From: Candidatus Omnitrophota bacterium
Lineage (GTDB): Bacteria; Omnitrophota; Gorgyraeia; Aquiviventales; Aquiviventaceae
Reading direction: 5' to 3'
Length of the DNA: 38,393 bases
Assembly (NCBI GenBank): GCA_023247215.1
Contig: JAHFGX010000012.1
Span: forward strand, 1-38,393
Made by a program: the position numbers and the translations under genes. Position 1 is the stretch's first letter. Every line of letters starts with the position of its first letter. Below are positions 1 through 10,944 of the stretch, in pieces. The notes under the pieces are model-generated. The model was not told the origin of the DNA. It ran no database searches and saw only the letters and a list, made by a program, of their open reading frames with translations.

Positions 1-33
1 GCAATCGCTCGCTGCTGCGGAGAGTCGCGCGAG

Positions 34-174
34 TCAGCTGGGGATGAGTTGCCACCGGCCTTTTTGCCGACGACGATTCAGGGTTTGGCGCCCTCCGCGC
101 GTCTGCATGCGCTGGAGGAAGCCGTGCGTGCGTTTGCGCTTGATGTTGGAGACGGGACGCAAATGCTTCTTCAT
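34..174 (-). CDS. rpmH: 50S ribosomal protein L34
   Basis: L34 is a small, basic protein of the large ribosomal subunit. Reading the minus strand from the ATG at 174 gives 46 residues starting [19 protein letters not shown], with the family hallmark KRKRTHGF, then [19 protein letters not shown]; the usual length is 44-46. The gene is too short for most ORF callers. It diverges from dnaA, the classic rpmH/dnaA arrangement at bacterial origins. A TTGATT-17-TATAAT promoter ends only 7 bases before the ATG, so the mRNA may be leaderless, and no Shine-Dalgarno is visible. After the stop only 33 bases remain. One frame there reads LRSSERL, which could be the beginning of rnpA, but this is too short to call. 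Confidence 0.95.
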   Translation of the reverse strand: MKKHLRPVSNIKRKRTHGFLQRMQTRGGRQTLNRRRQKGRWQLIPS

Positions 175-181
175 GCGGCGG

Positions 182-210
182 ATTATACCGTCTTTGGCCT
201 CGAGAATCAA
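182..210 (-). promoter_or_regulatory. rpmH promoter (sigma70-like)
   Basis: On the minus strand, -35 TTGATT (205-210) and a perfect -10 TATAAT (182-187) are separated by exactly 17 bases. The predicted transcription start is about position 175, next to the rpmH ATG (172-174). Confidence 0.8.
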
Positions 211-227
211 GTCTCCATATCTTTCCC

Positions 228-256
228 TTGAGCCTCGAAACCCCGCTTGTTATAAT
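228..256 (+). promoter_or_regulatory. dnaA promoter (sigma70-like)
   Basis: TTGAGC (228-233), 17-base spacer, TATAAT (251-256). The predicted start is about 263. The same -35 and -10 hexamers with the same spacing occur before the ATP synthase operon (32996-33024). Confidence 0.75.
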
Positions 257-269
257 AACGCTTTCCCCC

Positions 270-298
270 TGTGCAAAACGTGTGGATACTGTGTAAAA
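270..298 (+). promoter_or_regulatory. Cluster of three DnaA-box-like 9-mers
   Basis: Three close matches to the DnaA-box orientation TGTGGATAA lie nearly back to back: TGTGCAAAA (270-278), TGTGGATAC (281-289, one mismatch) and TGTGTAAAA (290-298). They sit between the predicted dnaA transcription start and the ATG at 301, where DnaA binding could repress its own gene. The outer two are weak matches. Confidence 0.5.
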
Positions 299-300
299 CT

Positions 301-1626
301 ATGCCATCAAGTTGGACTGACGCTGTTGAAAGCCTTCGGAACCGCTTGGGCAACGAGATCGTGTCGCGGTGGATTGCGCCCCTGAGGCTTCGGGAGTTTT
401 CTGAGGCCGAAGCGGTTTTGGAGGCTCCGGATGCCTACTTCCGAGATTGGGTCGAGTCGCACTACCAGAAGACCATCCAGGAGAGTCTCGGCGCCCGCCG
501 ATTACGCCTCGTGGCCGTTGCCTCGGTTCCGGCTGCCCCTGAACCACCGCCGCCCGCCTTGGCGCCGGCGTCGCCAGTGGTGGAGGGAAAAGCGCGCGAG
601 TTGAAGTACACGTTTGACCGGTTTGTCGTCGGTCCAAGCAACCGGTTTGCGCATGCGGCTTCCTTGGCCGTCGCTGAATCCCCGGCGAGAGCGTATAACC
701 CGCTGTTTATCTACGGAGGGGCGGGGTTGGGAAAAACCCATCTGATGCAGGCGATCGGCTACGCGATACTCCAGCGCAGCGCAACGGCGAAGGCGTTTTA
801 CCTCTCCAGCGAGCAGTTCACCAACGAGCTGATCTCGGCGATCCAGACGCGGACCACCGCCAGGTTCCGCGAGCGCTACCGCACCGCCGATGCGATCCTG
901 ATCGACGACATCCAATTCATCGCAGGGAAAGAGTCCACGCAGGAGGAGTTCTTTCACACCTTCAACACCTTGTACGACGCCCACAAACAGCTGGTGATCT
1001 CCAGCGATCGTCCGCCCAAGGAGATCCCCGGCTTGGAGCAGCGCCTGGTATCGAGGTTTGAGTGGGGGCTGGTGACGGACATTCATCCTCCGGATTTTGA
1101 GACGCGCATGGCAATTTTGTGCAAGAAAGCGGCGGAATCCTCGATCGAGGTGCCAGGCGACGTGCTGGACTTCATTGCCCGGCAGATCACCTCCAACATC
1201 CGGGAACTGGAGGGCGCGCTGATCCGCGTCGTGGCCTACAGCCGGTTTTTCTCCAAACCGCTCACGTTGGGAGTGGCGCAGGAGGTGCTGCGCGACATGG
1301 TGCGTGAAGTTGGGGCGCGGATCACCATCGAGTTGATCCAGCGGCGTGTGGGGGAGTATTTTCAGCTCTCGCCTGAAGAACTGAAGAGCACGCGCCGGCA
1401 GCGCTCCATCCTCCATCCACGACAAATGGCGATGTACCTCTGCCGAAAACTCACCGAATCTTCCTTGCCGGAGATCGGGCGCGCCTTTGGCGGACGCGAT
1501 CATTCGACGGTGTTGCATGCGGTGGAAAAAATTGAGGGGGAAATCACCCAGGATGACCACAAGAAACGCACGATGAATTACCTGGTGCAGATCATCACAA
1601 CTGCTTCACCGACAACCGGTAATTGA
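301..1626 (+). CDS. dnaA: Chromosomal replication initiator protein DnaA
   Basis: DnaA is the AAA+ ATPase that binds DnaA boxes, melts oriC and helps load the replicative helicase. The product is 441 residues. Domain I is the N-terminal [12 protein letters not shown] region; a Pro/Ala-rich linker lies near residues 75-98. The AAA+ domain has Walker [10 protein letters not shown] (139-147), Walker B ILIDDIQF (199-206) and an arginine-finger segment [10 protein letters not shown] (244-253). The C-terminal box-binding helix-turn-helix contains [14 protein letters not shown] (398-411). I chose the ATG at 301 over an in-frame GTG at 271 because family N-termini align from [10 protein letters not shown] and because the extra codons would cover the DnaA-box cluster. 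No Shine-Dalgarno is evident for either start. Confidence 0.97.
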   Translation: MPSSWTDAVESLRNRLGNEIVSRWIAPLRLREFSEAEAVLEAPDAYFRDWVESHYQKTIQESLGARRLRLVAVASVPAAPEPPPPALAPASPVVEGKARELKYTFDRFVVGPSNRFAHAASLAVAESPARAYNPLFIYGGAGLGKTHLMQAIGYAILQRSATAKAFYLSSEQFTNELISAIQTRTTARFRERYRTADAILIDDIQFIAGKESTQEEFFHTFNTLYDAHKQLVISSDRPPKEIPGLEQRLVSRFEWGLVTDIHPPDFETRMAILCKKAAESSIEVPGDVLDFIARQITSNIRELEGALIRVVAYSRFFSKPLTLGVAQEVLRDMVREVGARITIELIQRRVGEYFQLSPEELKSTRRQRSILHPRQMAMYLCRKLTESSLPEIGRAFGGRDHSTVLHAVEKIEGEITQDDHKKRTMNYLVQIITTASPTTGN

Positions 1627-1649
1627 TCCGTCAAAGGAGGTTGTTGGTG

Positions 1650-1709
1650 TTTTCCACACGCCCTACGATTACGACGACTATACTTAGTTCTTAAACAAAA
1701 CATATAGTA
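1650..1709 (+). other. Candidate origin unwinding region between dnaA and dnaN
   Basis: The 101-base dnaA-dnaN gap holds a DnaA box TTTTCCACA (1650-1658), a short GC stretch, and a run of triplets CTA-CGA-TTA-CGA-CGA-CTA (1663-1680). An AT-rich stretch follows (about 1679-1709), conspicuous in this GC-rich DNA. Box, GC stretch, triplets and AT-rich DNA resemble a basal unwinding element; the triplets only partly match the DnaA-trio consensus. A TATAGT (1703-1708) may be the dnaN -10, but no good -35 is seen. Confidence 0.4.
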
Positions 1710-1727
1710 AGAGCCGCAGGGGGTGCC

Positions 1728-2828
1728 ATGTTGTTCACAATTGAGCAGACTAGATTGCTACGGAGCCTGCAGTTGGTAGAGCGGGCAGTGAATGACCGAA
1801 GTGCAATGCCGATTCTAGCCAACGTGTTGTTGGAAACCACCGAGAAGGAATTGGTGATCACCGCGACGGATTTGGATGTCGGCATGAAGCACCGGCTGCC
1901 CTTGCTGCAATCGGCCGAGCAAGGAGCGATCGCGCTGCCGGCGCGCCGGCTGACGACGATTATCCGGGAGCTTCCAAGCGAGGCGGTGGTATTGGAGGCC
2001 AAGAAAAACCATACCGCTACGGTGTCGTGCGGGCCGAGCCATTTCCGGATTCCCGGGCTGCCGGCGGAAGATTTCCCCATATTTCCCCCCATTGAGCCGC
2101 ATCACACGCTTAGCATTGGGCAATCCACATTGAAAAGCTTAGTGGCCACCACGGCGTTTGCGATGTCGCTGGAAGAAACCCGGTTTATTTTGAACGGCAC
2201 GCTCCTTCAGGTGCAGCCTGGGACAATGGTGTTGGCCTCGACGGACGGACGGCGGTTGGCGGTGGCGACTGCCCGGGATGTCGCGGGCGCGGATTGGAGC
2301 GCTCGCATGGTGGTTCCGGCGAAAACCATCCGGGAACTAGGACGGGTCCTCCAGGACGGCGAAGGACAGGTGCGGGTGACGATGTTGAGCGACAACCAGT
2401 TGGCGTTCCAGTTGGAGGACGTGACGGTGGTGTCCCGGCTGCTTGAGGGGCAATTCCCGGAGTATGAGCGGGTGATTCCTCCCCCGGCGTCCACCACGTT
2501 GACCTGCAGCCGGGCCGCGCTGACCAACGCGATTCGCCGGGTCAGTTTGATGACGACGGCCGCGTCGCAAGCGGTGGTGTTCGAGGTGGCGGCGGACCGG
2601 CTGGTGATCTTGAAGGAATCGCCGGAGCTGGGCAGCGCCCGCGAGGAATTGCCGGCGCGGTTCACCGGGCAGCCGATGACGGTGGCGTTTAATCCGGAGT
2701 TTTGGCTGGATGTGCTCAAGGTGCTGGAGACAGACGAGGTTACCATCGAGCTGGCCTCGCCGGATAAGCCCGCCATGCTCCGCTTGCCCAACCTGCTGTA
2801 TCTCGTCTTGCCGATGAAGCTGGCATGA
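1728..2828 (+). CDS. dnaN: DNA polymerase III beta subunit (sliding clamp)
   Basis: DnaN forms the ring-shaped clamp that tethers the replicative polymerase and recruits repair and ligation proteins through a hydrophobic pocket. The 366-residue product equals the E. coli length. It begins MLFTIEQTRLLRSLQLVERAVNDR and ends with the typical YLVLPMKLA-type tail, whose LPMKL residues line the partner pocket in characterised clamps. It lies directly downstream of dnaA, as in most bacteria. AGGGGG stands five bases before the ATG. The clamp is relevant to the endonuclease Q homologue at 20473-21723, which ends in a clamp-binding-like pentapeptide. Confidence 0.96.
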   Translation: MLFTIEQTRLLRSLQLVERAVNDRSAMPILANVLLETTEKELVITATDLDVGMKHRLPLLQSAEQGAIALPARRLTTIIRELPSEAVVLEAKKNHTATVSCGPSHFRIPGLPAEDFPIFPPIEPHHTLSIGQSTLKSLVATTAFAMSLEETRFILNGTLLQVQPGTMVLASTDGRRLAVATARDVAGADWSARMVVPAKTIRELGRVLQDGEGQVRVTMLSDNQLAFQLEDVTVVSRLLEGQFPEYERVIPPPASTTLTCSRAALTNAIRRVSLMTTAASQAVVFEVAADRLVILKESPELGSAREELPARFTGQPMTVAFNPEFWLDVLKVLETDEVTIELASPDKPAMLRLPNLLYLVLPMKLA

Positions 2829-2863
2829 TCCTGAGCAAGGCCCAAAGGCCGCGTCGAAGGATC
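2827..2863. repeat. REP-like palindromic element
   Basis: GATCCT (2827-2832) and AGGATC (2858-2863) form a perfect 6-bp outer stem, with an inner GGCC/GGCC pairing. It starts inside the dnaN stop codon. A 14-base half copy, in inverse orientation, lies at 31538-31551. It resembles intergenic palindromes that bacteria often carry in many copies. Confidence 0.5.
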
Positions 2864-2883
2864 CTGGTGAGCGGAATCGAACC

Positions 2884-3198
2884 ATGACGCGCACGTCCGG
2901 CGCGTCGCAGCCGCTAAGGGAGTTGTTGCCGGAGGTCGTGCGCCAGGCCGGCGCCCGCCACCAGGCGCTGCAGCAGGTGCAGGCGGCGTGGGCTCACGCG
3001 GTCGGCCGCGGGATGGCGGCGCACACCAAGCCGGTCAGCCTCAGGCGCGGGGTGGTCTACGTGCAGACCGACGAGCCGGGGGCTAGCTTTACGCTCAACC
3101 TGGAGAAGCCTCGCTTGGTGCGAGCGTTGCAGCAGGCGGTGCCCGACGCCAAGATCGAGGATGTGGTGCTGCGAGCCGGCGACGTGCCGGCCGAATGA
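2884..3198 (+). CDS. DUF721/DciA-like protein
   Basis: A 104-residue protein resembling the DUF721/DciA family. DciA members load or stimulate the replicative helicase DnaB in bacteria lacking DnaC/DnaI loaders. The recognisable core is the stretch around WAHAVGRGMAAHTKPVSLRRG (about 37-57), followed by GVVYVQTDEPGASFTLNLEK. The W-x(3)-V-G start, a beta-strand pair and a C-terminal amphipathic segment are the usual layout. It lies between dnaN and gyrB, where recF sits in many genomes and where DUF721 genes are also commonly found. The start ATG has only a weak GGTGAG upstream. Family assignment rests on pattern recognition; the helicase-loading role is inferred from family knowledge and location. 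Confidence 0.75.
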   Translation: MTRTSGASQPLRELLPEVVRQAGARHQALQQVQAAWAHAVGRGMAAHTKPVSLRRGVVYVQTDEPGASFTLNLEKPRLVRALQQAVPDAKIEDVVLRAGDVPAE

Positions 3199-3205
3199 CG
3201 GCGGC

Positions 3206-7119
<3,914 letters not shown>

Positions 7120-7132
7120 CCCCCAGGAGACG

Positions 7133-9709
7133 ATGTACGCCCAAGGCGAAAAAATTATCCCTCGGCAAATCGAAGCCGAGGTCAAAGATTCGTATCTGTC
7201 GTACGCGATGAGCGTCATCGTCGGGCGGGCGCTGCCCGACGCGCGCGACGGGCTCAAACCCGTGCACCGGCGCATCCTGTACGCCATGCAAGGGTTGGGC
7301 CTGGTGCCGGGCCGGCCGTACAAGAAGAGCGCGGCCGTCGTCGGGGAAGTCCTGGCCAAATTCCATCCTCACGGCGACATGGCCGTCTATGACGCCTTGG
7401 TGCGGATGGTGCAAGATTTTTCTCTCCGGTATCCGCTCGTGGACGGGCAAGGAAATTTCGGGAGCGTCGATGGGGACGCCGCGGCCGCCTACCGGTACAC
7501 CGAGGCGAGGTTGCAGGCGATCGCGATGGAACTCCTCGCGGATATCGACAAAGACACCGTCGAGTTCGCGCCGAACTTCGACGGCTCGCTCACCGAGCCG
7601 CGCGTGCTGCCCTCCCGGTTGCCGAACCTGCTGGTCAACGGCTCCAGCGGCATCGCCGTGGGGATGGCCACCAACATCCCGCCGCATAATCTCAGCGAGG
7701 TTGTGGAGGCGCTGATGCTGCTCATTGATGAGCCGAGCGCGGACGCGAACGCCCTGATGAAGCTGGTGCGCGGCCCGGACTTTCCGACGGGCGGCATCAT
7801 CTGCGGCCGCGGCGGCATCGCGGACGCCTACCAGACCGGGCGCGGCAGCATCAAGATCCGCGCGAAGGCGCACGTCGAGCAGCTCAAGGGCAACCGCGAG
7901 GCGATCATCGTGACCGAGCTGCCCTACCAGGTGAACAAGGCCACGCTGATCGAGCACATCGCCAAGCTCGTGCAGGGCAAGAGCCTTGAAGGGATTTCGG
8001 ACCTGCGCGACGAGTCCGACAAGGACGGCATGCGCGTCGTCATCGAGACCAAGCGCGATGCCAACGCCCAGGTGGTGCTGAACCAGCTCTACAAGCACAC
8101 GCAGCTCGAGAACAGCTTTGGCGTCATCATGCTGGCCCTGGTGGACGGGCGGCCGCGCGTCTGCTCATTGAAGCAGCTCCTGCAGCAGTTCCTCGAGCAC
8201 CGCAAGGAGACGGTGATCCGGCGCACGCGCTACGACCTGGCGAAGGCGCAGGAGCGGGCGCACATCCTGGAAGGGCTGAAGAAGGCGCTGGATCATCTGG
8301 ACGCGATCATCAAGGCGATCCGCCAATCCAAGACGCCGGCGGAAGCCAAAGAGACGTTGATGAAGCGTTGGGACTTCAGCGATCGCCAGGCCCAGGCGAT
8401 CCTGGAGATGCAGCTCCAGCGCTTGACGCACCTGGAGCGGGAAAAAATCGACCAGGAGCACCTGGAGCTGATCAAGAAGATCGAGTTCTACCAGGCGATC
8501 CTCGCCAGCGAGCGCCGAGTGTTCGAGGTGGTCAAGGACGAGTGCGCGGAGCTCAAGAAGCGCTTCGGTGACGAGCGGCGCACCGAGATCGTCGGCGAGG
8601 TGAAGGACCTGGCCATCGAAGACTTGATCACAGAAGAGAGCGTCGTCATCACCATCACCCACACCGGCTACATCAAGCGGCTGCCGGTCTCGGCCTACCG
8701 CAAGCAGCGGCGGGGCGGGATCGGCGTGACGGCGATGGAGACGAAAGAAGAAGATTTCGTCGAGCATCTCTTTGTGGCCTCCACCCACGAAACCCTCATG
8801 TTCTTCACCAACCAGGGGCGCTGCTATTGGGTGAAAGTGCACGAGATTCCCCAGGCCGGCCGGTATGCCAAAGGCACGGCGATGGTGAACCTGCTGTCGC
8901 TGCAGAAGGATGAGCAGCTGGAGGCGTTTGTCGCCGTGAAGGCGTTTGAGCCGGAGCGGTTCGTGGTGATGGCTACGAAGCAAGGCACCGTCAAAAAGAC
9001 CCGGCTCGATGCGTACGCCAACCCGCGCAAGGCGGGGATCATCTCGATTACGCTCGACAAGGGTGATGCGCTCATCGGGGCCAAGGTCATCGACGCGAAG
9101 CAAGAGTTGATGCTGATCACGCGCAAGGGGGTGGCCATCCGCTTTCCCGTCGATCAGGTGCGCGAAGTCGGCCGCTCCGCGCGCGGCGTGCGCGGCATCC
9201 GCCTCGGCAAAAGCGACGAGGTGGTCTCGATGGCGGTGGTGGATCTCGACAGCACCGTGTTGACGGTGACGACCCTCGGCTTCGGGAAGCGCTCGCCTGT
9301 TGAGGACTACCGCGTGCAGAGCCGCGGCGGGAAAGGGATCATCAACATCCGGGTCACCGCCAAAAACGGCGACGTGGTCAGCGCGAAAACCGTGACGGAT
9401 CGGAGCGAGCTGATGCTCGTGACGCAGGAAGGCATGATGGTGCGCTTCGCGGTCAAGGACATCCGCGTGACCGGCCGCGCCTCGCAAGGCGTCCGGCTGA
9501 TCCACATCAAGAGCGGCAAGGACCGGTTGTCGTCGGTGGCCAGTGTGGCGCCGCAGGAAGAGGAAGACAAGCCGGTGGAAGCCGCTGGGACGCCGCCCGC
9601 GCCCGCCCCGGAGACCGCGCCGGCTGAAAGCGAGGCGCCCGCCAGCCCTGCGCCTGCGGCTCCAAAGAAATCAAAGCGGGCCGCCCCCAAGGCGAAGCGG
9701 AAAAAGTAA
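7133..9709 (+). CDS. gyrA: DNA gyrase subunit A
   Basis: GyrA cuts and rejoins DNA in the gyrase reaction. The 858-residue product has the catalytic pair Arg121-Tyr122 in AYRYTEARL. The GyrA-box is QRRGGIG (525-531; usual QRRGGKG), which marks a true gyrase rather than ParC, and the C-terminal beta-pinwheel repeats follow. The quinolone-resistance region reads [13 protein letters not shown], with Met at residue 83 where E. coli has Ser, while Asp87 is kept. Residues from about 805 form an acidic then Ala/Pro/Lys-rich tail ending [11 protein letters not shown], not part of the core family. It starts 13 bases after gyrB, behind CAGGAG. The next gene, a tRNA, begins 14 bases after the stop. Confidence 0.97.
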   Translation: MYAQGEKIIPRQIEAEVKDSYLSYAMSVIVGRALPDARDGLKPVHRRILYAMQGLGLVPGRPYKKSAAVVGEVLAKFHPHGDMAVYDALVRMVQDFSLRYPLVDGQGNFGSVDGDAAAAYRYTEARLQAIAMELLADIDKDTVEFAPNFDGSLTEPRVLPSRLPNLLVNGSSGIAVGMATNIPPHNLSEVVEALMLLIDEPSADANALMKLVRGPDFPTGGIICGRGGIADAYQTGRGSIKIRAKAHVEQLKGNREAIIVTELPYQVNKATLIEHIAKLVQGKSLEGISDLRDESDKDGMRVVIETKRDANAQVVLNQLYKHTQLENSFGVIMLALVDGRPRVCSLKQLLQQFLEHRKETVIRRTRYDLAKAQERAHILEGLKKALDHLDAIIKAIRQSKTPAEAKETLMKRWDFSDRQAQAILEMQLQRLTHLEREKIDQEHLELIKKIEFYQAILASERRVFEVVKDECAELKKRFGDERRTEIVGEVKDLAIEDLITEESVVITITHTGYIKRLPVSAYRKQRRGGIGVTAMETKEEDFVEHLFVASTHETLMFFTNQGRCYWVKVHEIPQAGRYAKGTAMVNLLSLQKDEQLEAFVAVKAFEPERFVVMATKQGTVKKTRLDAYANPRKAGIISITLDKGDALIGAKVIDAKQELMLITRKGVAIRFPVDQVREVGRSARGVRGIRLGKSDEVVSMAVVDLDSTVLTVTTLGFGKRSPVEDYRVQSRGGKGIINIRVTAKNGDVVSAKTVTDRSELMLVTQEGMMVRFAVKDIRVTGRASQGVRLIHIKSGKDRLSSVASVAPQEEEDKPVEAAGTPPAPAPETAPAESEAPASPAPAAPKKSKRAAPKAKRKK

Positions 9710-9723
9710 CATCGTTGTGGCAT

Positions 9724-9794
9724 GTCCCCATCGTCTAGTGGCAGGACAACAGCCTTTCGAGCTGACAACGCGGGTTCGATTCCCGCTGGGGACA
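9724..9794 (+). tRNA. tRNA-Glu (UUC)
   Basis: A full cloverleaf folds by hand. Acceptor GTCCCCA/TGGGGAC (7 bp); D arm GTCT/GGAC with AGTGGCA loop; anticodon loop CTTTCGA (TTC, Glu); variable loop CAAC; T arm GCGGG/CCCGC with TTCGATT; discriminator A. CCA is not encoded. A 4-base variable loop also occurs in E. coli tRNA-Glu. Oddities are an A27-A43 mismatch at the top of the anticodon stem and G37 where A is usual. It lies in the sense strand between gyrA and nagA with 14 and 19 bases on either side, so it is probably processed from a longer mRNA. Confidence 0.9.
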
Positions 9795-9813
9795 CTTCTT
9801 CTCGCACTCCGGC

Positions 9814-10929
9814 ATGAATCACGCTGAGCCCGCCTGGTTGGTTCACGGGCGCCTCCTCACGCCCACCGGAATCCGCCGCGGCGCCGTCGGCATCCGAGGC
9901 CATCGGATTGTCGAGGTGTCGAGGCAGCCCTCGCGCAGCGGCCGGCGAGTGGATGCCCGCGGATGTTACATCGTTCCGGGATTGATCGACCTGCACGTGT
10001 GGGGAGATCCGGACCTCGTCGCGCGCGATGCGGTCCGCGCCGGCACGACGGCCTTCCTGTCCGCGATCGGTCCAGCGTCGCCGGAGGAGCTGGCCAAGCA
10101 GTTTGTCCGGCACGCCGCGCGCCGCAGCGAGCATGCGGGTGCAGAATGCCTGGGCATCCACCTGGAAGGCCCGTTTATCAATCCGGCCAGGGGCGGGGCG
10201 CTGGCGAGCCGATGGCTGCGTCCGCCGCGGCTGAAGGAGCTGAGCCGGCTCCATCGCGCCGGGCGCGGCGCGCTCAAACTCGTGACGATCGCGCCGGAGC
10301 TGCCGGGCGGCGCGCGCGCGATCCGGTGGTGCGCGGCGCACGGTGTTGTGGCGTCGCTGGGGCACAGCGCGGCGAGCGCGGAGCAGGCGGCCACCGCCGC
10401 GGAGGCCGGCGCGAGGGCGGTCACGCACGTCTTCAACGGCATGGCGCCGCTCCATCATCGCCACCCCGGCCTGATGGACGCGGCGCTGACCGATGACCGC
10501 CTGACCGCCATGGTGATCCTCGACGGCGTCCATGTCAGCCCGCAGGCGTTTCAACTGCTCGTGCGCTGCAAGGGGCCGGCGCGCATCGTCCTGGTGACGG
10601 ATTCGATCCGCCGCCAAGCCGGTTCCGGCGGGCCGAGATTCTTGCGCTCGGCGCAGGCGCGGGGCGGAGCGTTCTATACGACCAGTGGACGGCTGGCCGG
10701 CAGCCGCCTGACGATGCTGGAGGCGGTGCGTAATGCCGCGCGCTTTGGTAAGATGAATCTAGCCGACGCCGTCCGCATGGCGACGGCGAATCCCGCGCGG
10801 CTCCTGGGAATGGAGCGCGAGCGCGGGGCGCTGCTGCCGGGCCGGCGGGCGGATCTGGCGGTTTTTGATGAGCGCTTCCGCGTCCGGATGACGTGGGTCG
10901 CCGGCCGCATCGTCTATCAACGAGGGTAA
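9814..10929 (+). CDS. nagA: N-acetylglucosamine-6-phosphate deacetylase
   Basis: NagA removes acetate from GlcNAc-6-phosphate, giving glucosamine-6-phosphate, and belongs to the amidohydrolase superfamily. The 371-residue product has PGLIDLHVWG (55-64), where many family members have HVHG (Trp63 replaces the second His). It also has metal-binding Glu118 in GIHLEGPFIN, His184 in SLGHSAAS, His205 in VTHVFNGM, and catalytic Asp263 in LVTDS. E. coli NagA also lacks the HxH pair and works with one metal, so the change need not abolish activity. It is followed 15 bases later by glmS; the two meet at glucosamine-6-phosphate, so recycling and de novo supply of amino sugars are co-encoded. No clear Shine-Dalgarno precedes the ATG. 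Confidence 0.9.
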   Translation: MNHAEPAWLVHGRLLTPTGIRRGAVGIRGHRIVEVSRQPSRSGRRVDARGCYIVPGLIDLHVWGDPDLVARDAVRAGTTAFLSAIGPASPEELAKQFVRHAARRSEHAGAECLGIHLEGPFINPARGGALASRWLRPPRLKELSRLHRAGRGALKLVTIAPELPGGARAIRWCAAHGVVASLGHSAASAEQAATAAEAGARAVTHVFNGMAPLHHRHPGLMDAALTDDRLTAMVILDGVHVSPQAFQLLVRCKGPARIVLVTDSIRRQAGSGGPRFLRSAQARGGAFYTTSGRLAGSRLTMLEAVRNAARFGKMNLADAVRMATANPARLLGMERERGALLPGRRADLAVFDERFRVRMTWVAGRIVYQRG

Positions 10930-10944
10930 GCACACCGCGCAACG

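Noticed and set aside
1-33. Start of rnpA after rpmH
   Set aside because: Only 11 codons are visible; one frame (LRSSERL) is suggestive, but no start codon can be fixed.
271-300. GTG 271 as the dnaA start
   Set aside because: It would translate through the DnaA-box cluster, and family N-termini align from the ATG at 301.
10930-10944. glmS ribozyme
   Set aside because: Only 15 bases separate nagA and glmS, which is too short for the ribozyme.
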